The position numbers and the translations under genes were made by a program. Below are positions 44,307-51,448 of a stretch of 64,000 bases of DNA, piece by piece; position 1 is the stretch's first letter, and each line of letters opens with the position of its first letter. A model generated the notes under the pieces. That model was not told the DNA's origin and made no database searches. It was given only the letters and a program-made list of their open reading frames with translations. Source of the stretch: a candidate division KSB1 bacterium. GTDB taxonomy: Bacteria; Zhuqueibacterota; Zhuqueibacteria; Zhuqueibacterales; Zhuqueibacteraceae. The stretch is taken from NCBI GenBank assembly GCA_034506175.1, contig JAPDQB010000009.1:1-64000 (forward strand). Reading direction: 5' to 3'.

Positions 44307-44663
44307 ATGATGAACTCAACGGAACATGTTCACAATGTCATTCCGCTTCTTGTGGAAAGAATCAAAGAGAAGTATCAGCCGGACAAGGTCATTCTCTTTG
44401 GCTCGTATGCCTATGGTGAACCGAATGCGAGCAGCGACGTTGATCTCCTGATCATTAAAGAGACGGATAAGGCCTTTTATAAACGCTGGGCTGAAGTTTG
44501 CCGTATGGTTTCTGACCTGCGTCACCGTATTCCTTTCTCACCGTTTGTTTTGACGCCGAAAGAATGGCAATCCCGATTGGATAGGCGCGATCCATTTATC
44601 AAAGAAATTCTTGCGAAAGGAAAAGTTCTTTATGCCCAGCAAAGAATCACTCGTGCCGCATGA
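44307..44663 (+). CDS. MNT-type nucleotidyltransferase (antitoxin of HEPN/MNT module)
   Basis: 118 residues; start ATG 44307 follows AAGGAAGGG. The pattern ILFGSYAYGEPNASSDVDLLII has the G-S-x-x-x-G and the D-x-D of polymerase-beta-like minimal nucleotidyltransferases. In HEPN/MNT systems this protein inactivates the HEPN toxin by adding AMP to a Tyr residue. The HEPN gene overlaps its 3' end by 32 bp. A long frame from 44151 overlapping the thioesterase gene is rejected. Confidence 0.85.
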   Translation: MMNSTEHVHNVIPLLVERIKEKYQPDKVILFGSYAYGEPNASSDVDLLIIKETDKAFYKRWAEVCRMVSDLRHRIPFSPFVLTPKEWQSRLDRRDPFIKEILAKGKVLYAQQRITRAA

Positions 44664-45069
44664 TTGGTTTCGTAAAGCCGACGCGGACGTGCAAACGGTT
44701 GAAATTCTTCTCGCTCATGGCGGTAATTTGGAAGTAGCCGCCATGCACATTCAACAGACGGTTGAAAAATATCTCAAAGGTTATCTGCTTTCTACCGGAT
44801 GGGAATTAGATCGCATCCATGATCTGCCTGTATTGTTGGACGAGGCTGTGACTCGCAGCGCCGCTTTCGATCAGTTCCGTGAATTTTGTGAAACTGTCAA
44901 CGCCTTTTACTTCGAGGCGCGTTATCCTTTCATGGTTGAGCCGCCACCGGAAGAAGAAGTGAGAAGCTTCTTGGAGCGAACCAAACAGTTCATCGAGTTT
45001 GTTCTAGCTGAACTTTCAAGTTCGCAGCAGCAACTGAAAAATCCGGATGAAGGCGAAAAAGTTGAATGA
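44632..45069 (+). CDS. HEPN-domain toxin of HEPN/MNT module
   Basis: 145 residues from ATG 44632 (GAAAGGAAAAG upstream). HDWFRKADADVQTVEILLAHGG and AAMHIQQTVEKYLKGYLLSTGWELDRIHDLPVL are the standard HEPN helices: a charged first helix, the QQxVEKxLKxxL helix, then HDL. An aromatic-rich stretch (AFYFEARYPFMV) includes the RYP segment and a Tyr that could be AMPylated by the MNT partner. The family acts on RNA. Confidence 0.85.
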   Translation: MPSKESLVPHDWFRKADADVQTVEILLAHGGNLEVAAMHIQQTVEKYLKGYLLSTGWELDRIHDLPVLLDEAVTRSAAFDQFREFCETVNAFYFEARYPFMVEPPPEEEVRSFLERTKQFIEFVLAELSSSQQQLKNPDEGEKVE

Positions 45070-45091
45070 ATTAAGCAGCAACTTTTTTGTC

Positions 45092-46264
45092 ATGAAAACT
45101 TCCGTCGCCTCACTTACTGAACGCATCAAATCCTTCGCTCGCGACTTGGGCTGTGAGCTGGTTGGCGTCGCACCACTCGCCCAATTGCAAGAGCTTGGGT
45201 TTTATCCGCAATGGCTGCAAGAGGGCCACGCCGGCGAGATGCATTATATGGAGCGGCAGTTGCCCGCGCGCCTCGATCCGCGGCAAATTTTGCCCGAAGC
45301 GCAGTCGGTGATTGTCATCGGTATCGTTTATCATACGCCGCATCCTTTATCGACAGAAATTAAAGATTCGCGGCGCGGCTGGATTTCGCGTTATGCGTGG
45401 GGCGATGATTATCACGATATCCTGCGCGAGAAATTGGCAGCGCTACACAAATTTCTCGAACAGGAGGTAGGGCCGGATTACAAAGGGCGCTATTACGTTG
45501 ACACCGGCCCGGTGCTCGACCGTGTGTTTGCCAAATATGCCGGACTCGGCTGGTTCGGCAAAAATACCAACTTGATCAACCAGCGCCTCGGCAGTTGGTT
45601 TTTCATCGGTGAGCTGATCACCAACCTCGTGCTCGAATTTGATGCGCCGCCACCGGATCGCTGCGGCACGTGCCGGCGTTGCCTCGATGCGTGTCCGACC
45701 GACGCTTTCGTCGCGCCGTATGTGCTCGACGCGCAGCGCTGCATTTCATATTTGACCATCGAGCTGCGCGGCGAAATTCCCGAAGCGCTGCGGCCGCAAA
45801 TGGGCCAGCACGTTTTCGGCTGCGACATTTGCCAGGATGTTTGCCCGTGGAATCGCAAAGCTGCCGTTGCCAGCAGCTCGGCTTTCGCGCCGCGCCCGGA
45901 GATGGTGGCGCCGAAACTGGATCGACTGGCTGAGTTGGATGAAGAAGCCTTTCGCGCCACATTCCGCCGCTCACCGGTGAAGCGCGCGAAGTGGCGTGGC
46001 TTCATGCGCAATGTGTTGGTCGCCATCGGCAACAGCGGCGTGAGAGAGTATATACCCATCGTTGCAAAATTTTTGCAGCATCCTGATGAATTGCTGCGAG
46101 AACATGGGCGTTGGGCTTATGAAAAGCTAAGACAAACCTCGCCTCATTTCAGGAAGGAGAAGAATGATGAAAAAGCGCACAAACAGCCTGCGGAAAATTC
46201 CCATTTTACCGCTGCCAAACGTCGTTTTTTTTCCAAAAGTTTTTCTGCCGCTGCATATTTTTGA
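45092..46264 (+). CDS. queG: Epoxyqueuosine reductase QueG
   Basis: About 390 residues from ATG 45092; ATG 45047 overlaps the HEPN gene and is less likely. A corrinoid-binding N-terminal domain includes RYYVDTGPVLDR and GLGWFGKNTN (~135-165). Two 4Fe-4S motifs follow: CGTCRRCLDACPTDA (~190) and CDICQDVCPWN (~245). A HEAT-like C-terminal part ends the protein. QueG reduces epoxyqueuosine to queuosine in tRNA. The last ~35 residues overlap the next gene (46164) by 101 bp, an unusual length, so the true stop might have been displaced by a mutation. Confidence 0.92.
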   Translation: MKTSVASLTERIKSFARDLGCELVGVAPLAQLQELGFYPQWLQEGHAGEMHYMERQLPARLDPRQILPEAQSVIVIGIVYHTPHPLSTEIKDSRRGWISRYAWGDDYHDILREKLAALHKFLEQEVGPDYKGRYYVDTGPVLDRVFAKYAGLGWFGKNTNLINQRLGSWFFIGELITNLVLEFDAPPPDRCGTCRRCLDACPTDAFVAPYVLDAQRCISYLTIELRGEIPEALRPQMGQHVFGCDICQDVCPWNRKAAVASSSAFAPRPEMVAPKLDRLAELDEEAFRATFRRSPVKRAKWRGFMRNVLVAIGNSGVREYIPIVAKFLQHPDELLREHGRWAYEKLRQTSPHFRKEKNDEKAHKQPAENSHFTAAKRRFFSKSFSAAAYF

Positions 46265-46856
46265 AGATCGCTACAAAGCAATGATCATCGACGCCCTGCG
46301 CGGCAGCCAGAAAATCGGTATGATCTTGTTGCAAGAGGGCTGGGAACGCGATTATTTTGGCGCGCCGCCGGTGTATCAAATCGGCTGCATCGGCAAAATC
46401 GAAGCCCACGAAAAATTGCCGCAAGGCCGCTTCAATATTTTGCTGCGTGGGCTGCACCGCTTCGAGATCGTCGATTTCGTGCAGCACGAGCCGTATCGCG
46501 TCGCACGCGTCCGGTTGCTGGATGACGATCCGTTTCTCCTGGAAACCGACCAGCAGATGTCCGAGCGCAAGGCTTTTCTCAATCAATTCCTGCGTTATCT
46601 GAATGAAGTGCTCGGCATCGAGCTGGAAGAACAAAAGCTGGATCGCGCCACCTCGCTCGAATCCGTCGTCAACCAGGTCGCGGCCACCATCGACATTCCA
46701 ATCACGCAAAAACAGCAACTGCTGGAAATGCCCGGCGTCGCCAAGCGCTACGGCATCATCCGCGGCATCATCGATCAGCGCCTGCATCACGCCGAAAAAC
46801 TCCGCAACGTCGTGCGCCAAATTAAATTTGTGCCGGATGATCCCAGTTTGAATTAG
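46164..46856 (+). CDS. Lon N-terminal (LON substrate-binding) domain protein
   Basis: 230 residues; AAGGAGAAG lies just upstream of paired ATG codons. IPILPLPNVVFFPKVFLPLHIFEDRYKAMI opens the LON domain, with QIGCIGKIEAHEKLPQGRFNILLRGLHRF (in pieces) as its second block. The C-terminal ~100 residues are the helical LAN/LON lid. No AAA or protease domain is present. Stand-alone LON-domain proteins are common and bind unfolded protein; the role is unproven. It overlaps queG. Confidence 0.85.
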   Translation: MMKKRTNSLRKIPILPLPNVVFFPKVFLPLHIFEDRYKAMIIDALRGSQKIGMILLQEGWERDYFGAPPVYQIGCIGKIEAHEKLPQGRFNILLRGLHRFEIVDFVQHEPYRVARVRLLDDDPFLLETDQQMSERKAFLNQFLRYLNEVLGIELEEQKLDRATSLESVVNQVAATIDIPITQKQQLLEMPGVAKRYGIIRGIIDQRLHHAEKLRNVVRQIKFVPDDPSLN

Positions 46857-46953
46857 TTTTGTCATGACGCCTTCTCCGCCCCGCGTTCACAAGCAAATAA
46901 GGCGTACCTGCAAACACATTTGTTGTTTGATTATTTTTGACGAAACAAAAAAT

Positions 46954-47379
46954 ATGACCGTCGAATTTATCTGCCCACATTGCAGCGTCGAGCAAAAAAC
47001 GGATTGGACTCCGGAATCAGGCTTATCCTGCCGCGCGTGCCACGTGAATTTGTCCCACTTCACCTCCGCAAAAACCCATATCGTCGAGCGCTGCGCCGTT
47101 TGCGCTCACGACAAATTTTATCTGCAAAAAGATTTCAACCCGCGCCTCGGCTTGTTCATTTTTGCCCTCGGCGTGATTTTCAGTTATCATACCAAATTCA
47201 TCAGCTTGTTCGTCGCCACGGCGATTGATTTTATTCTTTATTACATCATCTCGACCGTAACGATTTGCTACCAGTGCCGCGCCATCTATCGCGGTTTCAA
47301 AGAAAATCCGGCGCATCAGGGATACAACCATGTCCATGCTTTGAAATATGTCCCGAAGCCAAAAGAAGAAAAAATTTGA
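46954..47379 (+). CDS. Zinc-ribbon membrane protein
   Basis: 141 residues from ATG 46954; the longer frame from 46864 has no ribosome site. CPHCSVEQKTDW (~7) and CRAC (~25) form a first zinc ribbon; CAVCAHDKFYLQKDF a second (~46); two TM helices follow (LGLFIFALGVIFSYHTKF, FISLFVATAIDFILYYIIS) and a last Cys pair CYQC. It overlaps the moaD start by one base. The function is unknown. Confidence 0.7.
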   Translation: MTVEFICPHCSVEQKTDWTPESGLSCRACHVNLSHFTSAKTHIVERCAVCAHDKFYLQKDFNPRLGLFIFALGVIFSYHTKFISLFVATAIDFILYYIISTVTICYQCRAIYRGFKENPAHQGYNHVHALKYVPKPKEEKI

Positions 47380-47624
47380 TGCAAATTACCATACAACTTT
47401 TTGCCATCCTGCGAGAGTTCGCCGGCGCCAGCCAATTGCGTTTGGAAGCACCTTCCGGAACAACGGCGCTGCAAGCCGCTCAACTTTTGGCTGAACGCTT
47501 TCCTAAAATTCGCGGCCATCTCGGCACGCTCTCGTTTGCGATCAACGGCGAAATCGTTCCGGCGCAAACCGTATTACTGGATTCGTGCGAATTGGCACTA
47601 TTGCCGCCGGTAAGCGGTGGTTAG
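47379..47624 (+). CDS. moaD: Molybdopterin synthase small subunit MoaD
   Basis: 81 residues; ATG 47379 overlaps the previous stop codon (TGATG). The ubiquitin-like fold is clear (ITIQLFAILREFAGASQL) and the protein ends PPVSGG; the double glycine is the thiocarboxylated sulfur carrier end. With MoaE it converts cyclic pyranopterin to molybdopterin. No moaA, moaC, moeA or mobA lies in the window. Confidence 0.9.
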   Translation: MQITIQLFAILREFAGASQLRLEAPSGTTALQAAQLLAERFPKIRGHLGTLSFAINGEIVPAQTVLLDSCELALLPPVSGG

Positions 47625-47643
47625 AAATCAGCAACCAGCAACG

Positions 47644-48066
47644 ATGATCAAACTTACCGATCAACCCATCAACCCCGCAGATATCCTCGCCCAAGTCGGC
47701 GACGACGGTACCGGCGGCGTCGTGCTCTTTCTCGGCCAAACGCGGGATAATTCGCGTGGCGAAAAAGTGAGCGCTCTCGAGTATGAGGCTTACGAGAGCC
47801 TGGCGTTGAAGCAAATGGAAAAAATCGCCGCCGAAGCCAAAAAACGCTGGCCGGTTCGCGCGCTGGCGATCGTGCATCGCACCGGCCATCTCCAAATCGG
47901 CGAAATCAGCGTCGCCATCGCCGTCGCCTGCGCCCACCGCGGCGAAGCGTTTGAAGCGTGCCGCTTTGCGATTGACACACTAAAGAAAACTGTGCCGATC
48001 TGGAAAAAAGAATTCCGTCCGGATGGAAGCTTTTGGGTGGAGGGGGTGCCGATAGAAAATTCTTGA
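47644..48066 (+). CDS. moaE: Molybdopterin synthase large subunit MoaE
   Basis: 140 residues from ATG 47644, 19 bp after moaD. GGVVLFLGQTRDNSRGEKVSALEYEAYE (in pieces), HRTGHLQIGEISVAIAVACAHRGEAFEAC and VPIWKKEFRPDGSFWVEG are the standard MoaE motifs including the conserved Lys of the active site (KKE). It forms a heterotetramer with MoaD. The close pairing supports one transcript. Confidence 0.93.
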   Translation: MIKLTDQPINPADILAQVGDDGTGGVVLFLGQTRDNSRGEKVSALEYEAYESLALKQMEKIAAEAKKRWPVRALAIVHRTGHLQIGEISVAIAVACAHRGEAFEACRFAIDTLKKTVPIWKKEFRPDGSFWVEGVPIENS

Positions 48067-48091
48067 CAACGTCTTGAAGATTTTGTATTGT
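48063..48091 (+). promoter_or_regulatory. Putative promoter of the VapBC-type module
   Basis: TTGACA at 48063 and TATTGT at 48086 are separated by 17 bp; TATACT at 48091 is a second possible -10 box. The -35 hexamer begins within the moaE stop region. Confidence 0.45.
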
Positions 48092-48133
48092 ATACTTATG
48101 ATTCCTTCGCGAGCTTGAGTAACCTCAAATTTA

Positions 48134-48358
48134 ATGGAACAGCCAATGGAAGCAAATAACATGACATTAGAAGAGAGAGTGGCGATGCTGGAAAAAGAAT
48201 TCGCTATTCTCAAAGCTCAGCTTTTAGCAAAACCACCACGCGTGTGGTGGAAAGATAATGCTGGTATGTTCGCGGACAGCCCCATCTTTGATGAAATCGT
48301 AGCTTTGGGTCAGGCCATTCGCGAAAAGGAAAGAGCCGAGGCTGAGGCCGCGCCATGA
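48134..48358 (+). CDS. Putative VapB-type antitoxin
   Basis: 74 residues (starts at 48146 or 48161 are also possible; GGAAG favours 48161). A short helical coil (LEERVAMLEKEFAILKAQLL) is followed by a Trp-rich linker and a C-terminal helix containing FADSPIFDEIVALGQAIREKERAE. The FxDSPxFxEIVxxGxxIR pattern is common to antitoxins preceding PIN toxins. The stop overlaps the toxin start (ATGA). Confidence 0.75.
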   Translation: MEQPMEANNMTLEERVAMLEKEFAILKAQLLAKPPRVWWKDNAGMFADSPIFDEIVALGQAIREKERAEAEAAP

Positions 48359-48786
48359 ATTATTATGTTTTGGATACAGATCATCTCAGTATTCTCCAGC
48401 GACGTTCTGAACCCGCATTCAGCAAGTTGTCTGCAAAATTGTCGCGCTATTCTCCCGATCTCATCTTTGTTACAATTGTTAGTTTCCAAGAACAATTCCA
48501 AGGCTGGATGGCGCGTATCAATCAAGTTGCTTCTGTGGCAGAATTGATATTTGCCTACCGTGAGATGGAGCGACTGATTCAGTATTTCGGTACAACTCAA
48601 ATTCTTCCCTATGACCAGAAAGCCGCTGATATAGCGGAAAACCTGAAACACCAACGCATTCGTATCGGAACTTTAGATTTGAGGATTGCAAGTATTGTTT
48701 TGTCGGAAAACGCAATTTTACTCACTCGGAATCAGCGGGATTTTGGCAAGGTACCCAATTTGCGAATTGAAGATTGGACGTTGTAG
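48355..48786 (+). CDS. VapC-type PIN ribonuclease toxin
   Basis: 143 residues. YVLDTDHLSIL carries the first catalytic Asp near residue 7, VSFQEQFQGW the Glu near 44, and GTLDLRIASI the Asp near 103; TRNQRDFGKVPNLRIEDW closes the domain as in VapC/FitB proteins. All catalytic positions except the last (N for D in the RNQRD turn, with D two residues later) are normal. The antitoxin gene overlaps its start. Confidence 0.85.
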   Translation: MNYYVLDTDHLSILQRRSEPAFSKLSAKLSRYSPDLIFVTIVSFQEQFQGWMARINQVASVAELIFAYREMERLIQYFGTTQILPYDQKAADIAENLKHQRIRIGTLDLRIASIVLSENAILLTRNQRDFGKVPNLRIEDWTL

Positions 48787-48799
48787 AACAAAGTTTAAA

Positions 48800-48837
48800 A
48801 GCGAGTACGAGTAGGAGAAAGAGTACGAGTAGCTCCA
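48800..48837. repeat. Tandem GAGTACGAGTAG word repeat
   Basis: GAGTACGAGTAG occurs twice, 9 bp apart, with GAGAAAGAG between. It is a short direct, not inverted, word repeat in the gap after the VapC gene. Confidence 0.55.
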
Positions 48838-48856
48838 AGGAGAGTAGCCAGCAGTC

Positions 48857-49162
48857 ATGATGGTCGAATTCAGCATCCTGCCCATCGGTGAAGAATCCCA
48901 CATTAGCAAATACATCGCCGCAGCGGTGAAAGTTGTCCACGAGAGCGGCATGGAATATCGCTTGACCCCAATGGGAACGATTTTAATTGGAGAATGGGAC
49001 CCAGCGATGGCCGTCGTCCGCAAATGCCATGAAGCCGTGCGGCAAATGTCGGATCGTGTGATGACCAAAATTAAAATCGACGATTTCAAAGACGGCGAAC
49101 GTTTGCCGGAGGACAAGATCAAGTCGGTGGAAAATTTGCTCGGTTTTGTCGTTAAAAAATAG
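48857..49162 (+). CDS. MTH1187-type thiamine-binding protein
   Basis: 101 residues. VEFSILPIGEESHISKYIAAAVKVV (in pieces), SGMEYRLTPMGTILIGEWDPAMAVV and VMTKIKIDDFKDG match the MTH1187/YkoF-like ferredoxin-fold proteins that bind thiamine or its parts in the cytoplasm. It stands alone after the TA pair. The start is ATG 48857 or 48860; no clear ribosome site is seen. Confidence 0.85.
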   Translation: MMVEFSILPIGEESHISKYIAAAVKVVHESGMEYRLTPMGTILIGEWDPAMAVVRKCHEAVRQMSDRVMTKIKIDDFKDGERLPEDKIKSVENLLGFVVKK

Positions 49163-49186
49163 CCGTAGTATTTCCCACTTTTCAAC

Positions 49187-49248
49187 AGCCCATGGAACAC
49201 ACGAAATCACATGAAAATTTTTAGCGTCATTCGCGTGTTTCGCGGGCT
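49187..49248. repeat. ACACGCGAAA-family inverted repeat
   Basis: AGCCCATGGAACACACGAAA on the left is mirrored by TTCGCGTGTTTCGCGGGCT on the right. It is a shorter relative of the repeat at 24216. Confidence 0.6.
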
Positions 49249-49311
49249 AATTTTTTATGGTTTTCTCCTTTGATCGTATCCTTTAGTGATATCGTATACC
49301 ACGAAAATGCC

Positions 49312-49350
49312 GTAGCGCAGGCTTCCAGCCTGCATGCAGACAAGATGTCC
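49312..49350. repeat. GTAGCGC-family repeat truncated by the IS4-type element
   Basis: GTAGCGCAGGCTTCCAGCCT forms the outer-arm start and first inner hairpin; GCAGACAAGATGTC begins the second hairpin. The expected closing TGCGCTAC is missing, and the IS left end begins directly after it. Confidence 0.7.
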
Positions 49351-49939
49351 AATGTCACTAACTTTTCACGACAGGCGCCTGGGCTTTGAGTTCTTGCATA
49401 TATTTTTTTCGGGCCTTTTTTCGATCGCCGACGAGAACGGGACAAGGTCGTGGACGTGTTCTCACCGCTCGCGGCTCGAATCGCTGGACTTTGCGCTATG
49501 GCAGTTTGCATTTTCGTAAGCGCGCCAGAAGACACCGCAGCACCTCTGCAAGATATTCCGGACCATCTGTCGTGCGGAGTTTAATGAGTTCAGGACGCAG
49601 CCGCCGCCAACAACTCGTAAAATTCAGTTTTAATGGTGAAATCTTTGCTTCGGCGGCGGCGGCGGCCATGGTTGCCCGAATCAAATTGTAAGTGAGCAGG
49701 CCGCTGTAAAGCTCGTTACGCATACCATCGGGAGATTTACCCCTGAGCTCTGGATCGAGTTGTTCTTTCACAGCGCGCAAATTCAATTCCACATGCGAGC
49801 GCAAGCCATACCGTTGGCATAATTCCTCGGCGGTGTAAAGCGTTGGGTCCAGAAGCGTGGTAAACAGAAAAATCTTCCAAAGATCGTCCCATCGTCCTCA
49901 TGTTTTGTTAATTAACGCCGACAAAAAGTTAGTGACATT
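49351..49939 (-). mobile_element. IS4-type element, internal-deletion derivative with both ends
   Basis: Both ends carry the 16-bp inverted repeat AATGTCACTAACTTTT (left end 49351; right end on the complement at 49939). Between them, on the minus strand, only the C-terminal third of an IS4-family transposase remains: RWDDLWKIFLFTTLLDPTLY, then QRYGLRSHVELNLRAVKEQL and the LTYNLIRATMAAAA helix. The catalytic DDE region is gone, so it cannot move by itself but could be moved in trans. A solo copy of the end sequence lies at 9274. Confidence 0.85.
49496..49896 (-). pseudogene. IS4-family transposase, C-terminal remnant
   Basis: The frame begins just after a TGA next to the right end of the element and encodes ~130 residues equal to the last third of IS4 transposases, including the conserved Y-x(2)-R-x(3)-E-x(6)-K-like motif as YGLRSHVELNLRAVK. 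The Glu of the DDE triad may be the E in HVELN. The two Asp residues are absent. Confidence 0.8.
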
Positions 49940-49960
49940 TCTTTTTTGCATTTTTTCTTT

Positions 49961-50344
49961 TTACAATTCGTATGTCGTCAACTCCAGCCGGTGCCCGTCC
50001 GGATCGCTGAAATAAATCGAGTGCGAGATATCATGATCCTCGAATTCGAATGGAATGCCGCGCCGGTGCAGCTCGATTTGCGCCTGCTCGAAATTTTTTC
50101 GACTGACGCGAAACGCCAGGTGCCGCATCGCAATCGTGTCGTCATCCGGCGCCGGCTTGGGTTCCTGCGTTTTGGTGGGAAAGAGTGCGATGCAAGTATT
50201 TCCTGCACACATCATGGTCGGCACCTCACCCCATACCTCTGCGTAGCGCCGTTCCAACCCCAACACTTCTTGATACCATTGCCTCGAGCGCTTGAGGTCT
50301 TTCACCGCCAGCGCCACGTGGTCGATGTGATCGATTTTAAACAT
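49961..50344 (-). CDS. VOC/glyoxalase-fold protein
   Basis: 127 residues. IDHIDHVALAVKDLKRSRQWYQEVLGLE opens the first beta-alpha-beta-beta-beta module (His near residue 9); MRHLAFRVSRKNFEQAQIEL and ISHSIYFSDPDGHRLELTTYEL form the second (His near 74, Glu near 123). The metal ligands His/His/Glu are in place. It could be a lyase, dioxygenase or resistance-type enzyme; the substrate is unknown. It ends right beside the IS right end. Confidence 0.85.
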   Translation of the reverse strand: MFKIDHIDHVALAVKDLKRSRQWYQEVLGLERRYAEVWGEVPTMMCAGNTCIALFPTKTQEPKPAPDDDTIAMRHLAFRVSRKNFEQAQIELHRRGIPFEFEDHDISHSIYFSDPDGHRLELTTYEL

Positions 50345-50381
50345 GGCTGATTTCCATATTTAAAACTTTAAAATTCGTCAC

Positions 50382-50458
50382 TGCGAGCGTTTATTGGCGA
50401 AGCAGCCTCTTGCCTGCGAGAAGATCGCTTCGGTAAAAAGCGCCTCGTGATGACAGGT
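50382..50458. repeat. GTCACTGCGAGCG-type repeat
   Basis: CGTCACTGCGAGCG at the left faces CGCCTCGTGATGACAG at the right, with GCGAAGCAG/CTTGCCTGCGAG and GATCGCTTCGG words between. It occupies part of the 274-bp gap before the marC gene; nothing else is recognised there. Confidence 0.6.
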
Positions 50459-50618
50459 GGTTTCTTGTTTTCAGCAAAAGCAGAATTATCGTAACCAATG
50501 TATAAATTGCTATCCGAGATGTCAACAAAAGAAATCACTTGAGTTTGTGAGCACGCTGCATTATTTTACTACACCGTTTCTTTTTCGTTGCGGTTCCCTT
50601 TTCGTTGCAAGTTGAAAA

Positions 50619-51248
50619 ATGCTCACTTTCACCTTGAACGCTTTCGTTGCGGTGCTGGTGATTGTCGATCCGCTCGGCAACGTGCCGATTTTTGCCAGCC
50701 TGCTGAATCACTATTCTCCGCCAGAGCGCCAGGCCATGATTCGCCGCGCCTGCCTGGTTGGCGTGACCATTCTCATTTTATTCACGCTCATGGGCGGCGC
50801 GATTTTAAAAGTCTTCGGCATCACCATCGGCGCCTTTCGCATCGCCGGCGGCTTGATTCTTTTCGGCATTGCCATGAGCATGCTTTCGGCGCAGAAATCC
50901 CGCGTGCGCATCACCCCCGGCGAAGAGGTGGAAGCGCAGGGCAAAGACGACATTTCCATCGTGCCGCTGGCCATTCCGCTGATCAGCGGGCCTGGCGCCA
51001 TTGCAACGGTCATGGCCTTGCAAACTCAGGCCGACAGTTATTTGAAAACCGGCATCATCATTCTCGCTATTCTTACCGCCGGCGTGATTTCTTACTTCAC
51101 GTACCGGTACGCCAGCACCTTTCTGGTGAAAATCGGCGAGACCGGCCTGAACATCATGACGCGCCTGCTCGGCCTCATCCTCGCCGTCATGGCAGTGCAG
51201 TTTGTCATCAACGGCATTCGGGATTCGTTTCCGGAGATATTTCAATGA
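50619..51248 (+). CDS. MarC/NAAT-family membrane protein
   Basis: 209 residues with six TM helices in the MarC layout. VIVDPLGNVPIFASL near residue 15 and VPLAIPLISGPGAIATVMAL near residue 110 are the paired MarC signatures. The C-terminal helix runs IMTRLLGLILAVMAVQFVINGI. MarC proteins are inner-membrane proteins once linked to multiple-drug resistance; their transport role is unproven. Confidence 0.9.
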   Translation: MLTFTLNAFVAVLVIVDPLGNVPIFASLLNHYSPPERQAMIRRACLVGVTILILFTLMGGAILKVFGITIGAFRIAGGLILFGIAMSMLSAQKSRVRITPGEEVEAQGKDDISIVPLAIPLISGPGAIATVMALQTQADSYLKTGIIILAILTAGVISYFTYRYASTFLVKIGETGLNIMTRLLGLILAVMAVQFVINGIRDSFPEIFQ

Positions 51249-51448
51249 ACGAAGCAATTCTTGATCAAACCCAGGTCATCCGCGCTGCAGAGGAAATGAG
51301 CATCGCCGCAAAAGTTAAAACCGCGCACGATATGGCGCGAGAATACCGAATTCTTTGGAGCTTAAAAGGGTTTTCGGCTCATGTCAAAACCAGAAATAAT
51401 TTCCCGGATGGCGCTCGTCATGGGCGCATTTATCTTCACCGCCTGTAG
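51245..51448 (+). CDS. Possible small helical protein
   Basis: The ATG overlaps the MarC stop codon (ATGA), and the first ~50 residues (MNEAILDQTQVIRAAEEM, AAKVKTAHDMAREYRILWSL) look like genuine helical coding sequence, but the frame then runs into the signal peptide of the next gene in another frame. It may be a short real gene, or the 5' half of a gene truncated by the arylsulfotransferase-like gene. No family is recognised. Confidence 0.25.
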   Translation: MNEAILDQTQVIRAAEEMSIAAKVKTAHDMAREYRILWSLKGFSAHVKTRNNFPDGARHGRIYLHRL

